Source: DASSSY01 sp035708205 (GTDB lineage Bacteria > Bacteroidota > Bacteroidia > Chitinophagales > Chitinophagaceae). Taken from it: 64,000 nt of DNA. Positions 63,036 to 64,000 of the stretch are shown in pieces (the first letter of the stretch is position 1; each line of letters starts with the position of its first letter). The translations under genes and the position numbers were made by a program. The notes beneath the pieces are model-generated. The model had not been told where the DNA came from. It searched no databases and was given only the letters and a program-made list of their open reading frames with translations. The stretch spans positions 124,001-188,000 of the forward strand of contig DASSSY010000002.1 of assembly GCA_035708205.1 (NCBI GenBank). The letters run 5' to 3'.

Positions 63036-63043
63036 CAAACTTA
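63036..63043 (-). promoter_or_regulatory. -7 promoter box for the FN3-like gene
   Basis: The minus strand reads TAAGTTTG, an exact match 27 nt before the ATG at 63008. A second match at 63023-63030 (TAATTTTG) lies too close to be the likely one. Confidence 0.6.
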
Positions 63044-63099
63044 CGAAAATCCAATGCATCATTGGCTTTATAAAAATGCTAAATCACCGGGTAGCGCCC

Positions 63100-63789
63100 C
63101 TATTTCTGGCTGATGAGATACATTAACCTGAGGGCAACGGTATTGTTGAATTGCTGGTCCCGCCCGCCAAATTTTGCGCTGTTGTTGTTGCGGACGGATA
63201 GTAAGGAATATTCAAACCTGGGGCTGATGAACAAACCATGAACAATATGGATATTGGCGGTCAACACATAGCTCAGGTCAAGTTTATGGAACGGGAGCGC
63301 ATTCTTTAATTGTGTATGGCCGCCTTCTTCAATCGTTTCTTCGCTAAAGCCAAGATAGCCGATGGCGAGCCCCATACCGAAATTGCTTTTGTTGGTGCCG
63401 CGGAATAAGTTGATCTGGATGGGAACCTCCGCATAATGCAGCCGGATATCCTGCGCCGTGACGCCGGTGTAGTCGACTGCGCCGGTACCATGAGCGCCCT
63501 TTTGCTCGTATAGAACCTCAAGACTCAAAGCCAGGGTAGCGTCAAAGGGCAATCCGACATTATTCCCGAACGGTAAGTACAGGATACCCCCTCCGCTAAA
63601 TCCCAATTTATCATAGCCTTTATAACCATCGCCGTCTACCTGCGAAAAATTCAGGCCGCCGACTAAGCCGCCCTGCAATTGTTCATATTCCGGGTTGTTG
63701 GTGTATTGCGCCGGGCATTGAGTGGCCAGCAGGAAGAGAAATCCGCACAAAAGGCCCAGGGATTTCCCGAATTTTAGGGATATTTGCAT
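63100..63789 (-). CDS. PorT-like outer-membrane beta-barrel protein
   Basis: This 229-aa protein has a signal peptide (FLFLLATQCPAQ). Alternating amphipathic strands beginning GLVGGLNFSQVDGDGYKGYD, typical of the PorT/outer-membrane barrel family in Bacteroidota, run to a final strand VALRLMYLISQK. It probably forms an 8- to 10-strand barrel. The start at 63789 is supported by the signal peptide and by a one-mismatch promoter box (minus-strand TACCTTCG, 63815-63822) exactly 25 nt upstream. Function unknown. Confidence 0.82.
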   Translation of the reverse strand: MQISLKFGKSLGLLCGFLFLLATQCPAQYTNNPEYEQLQGGLVGGLNFSQVDGDGYKGYDKLGFSGGGILYLPFGNNVGLPFDATLALSLEVLYEQKGAHGTGAVDYTGVTAQDIRLHYAEVPIQINLFRGTNKSNFGMGLAIGYLGFSEETIEEGGHTQLKNALPFHKLDLSYVLTANIHIVHGLFISPRFEYSLLSVRNNNSAKFGGRDQQFNNTVALRLMYLISQK

Positions 63790-63814
63790 AATATCGATCG
63801 CTTTTTTTGTAAGA

Positions 63815-63822
63815 CGAAGGTA
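63815..63822 (-). promoter_or_regulatory. Probable -7 promoter box for the PorT-like gene
   Basis: The minus strand reads TACCTTCG, one mismatch from consensus, exactly 25 nt before the ATG at 63789. Confidence 0.45.
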
Positions 63823-63889
63823 TTTTATTTCAACATAAAATGACGCCGGCACTATAAGAAATCAATTCTCCATTTCAAGCAAATCGGAA

Positions 63890-64000
63890 ATGAGCATAAA
63901 ATATACAACCGCTACCTTAAAAAGGCTCGAGCAGCTTTTCGAAGAAACCCGGTACCGCATACGTTATGAAAAAGGACAGTTCCATTCAGGCTATTGTATC
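63890..64000 (+). CDS. Hypothetical protein, N-terminal part (runs off the right edge)
   Basis: Only 37 codons are visible, beginning MSIKYTTATLKRLEQLFEET and including RYEKGQFHSGYCI. The pattern resembles a conserved small Bacteroidota protein of unknown function that starts with a predicted helix and a YxVRYEKGxFxSGYC core. It is divergent from the PorT-like gene. No promoter box was seen. Confidence 0.6.
   Translation, partial: MSIKYTTATLKRLEQLFEETRYRIRYEKGQFHSGYCI

Overview
The window is a chromosomal segment of a Bacteroidota bacterium, most likely of the Chitinophagaceae/Chitinophagia branch. The evidence: TAnnTTTG-type -7 promoter boxes with no Shine-Dalgarno sequences, type IX secretion (T9SS) C-terminal sorting domains of both A and B type, a fused LpxC-FabZ, RibBA, the SufBCD order, a Rho with a long N-terminal insertion, and families largely confined to this phylum (DUF2480, DUF2027-Smr, PorT-like barrels). 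Most of it reads as ordinary core genome. No IS element, integrase, CRISPR array, rRNA or complete tRNA was seen.

Layout. 0-6.3 kb: a partial secDF, then a three-gene sugar kinase/pyruvate kinase run, with L25 and PRPP synthetase on the other strand. 6.4-11.4 kb: a lipid A operon on the minus strand (lpxD, lpxC-fabZ, lpxA) that continues into a lone ABC ATPase, a sigma factor and its probable anti-sigma partner. 11.6-19 kb: a solitary acyl carrier protein, a TPR protein, an AhpD-like protein, pyrophosphatase, the SufE/SufT-like pair, a NamZ-type muramidase and aspS. 19.2-27.6 kb: a tightly packed minus-strand operon of five genes in which four encode phosphoryl-transfer or phosphatase domains: HD-PycTM fusion, ppk1, a beta-propeller lipoprotein, a PAP2 phosphatase and a giant metallophosphoesterase-BamA-like fusion. 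27.8-37.6 kb: hisS, an amino acid permease, a 55-aa DUF1328 membrane protein, yidC, rho and murI. 37.7-48.8 kb: sufBCD, an M13 peptidase, ribBA, a T9SS-A protein and a DPP-IV peptidase. 48.9-53.2 kb: a Cys/His-rich small membrane protein, a TonB-dependent receptor and a CPCC-containing propeller lipoprotein that look like a metal-acquisition unit. 53.2-55.2 kb: a two-kilobase gene desert whose core is extremely AT-rich. 55.2-64 kb: a transglutaminase-like membrane protein, a T9SS-B protein, a DUF2027-Smr protein and several phylum-typical hypotheticals.

Regulation can be read unusually well. Exact -7 boxes lie in front of many genes, and in five cases the distance from box to start codon is exactly 25 nt. 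Two genes have the box 4 nt before an ATG, suggesting leaderless mRNAs. Strong hairpin terminators separate several transcription units.

The best candidates for something new are the five-gene HD-PycTM/polyphosphate kinase/phosphatase operon, the Cys-rich metal-uptake triad, and the AT-rich desert with its flanking palindromes.
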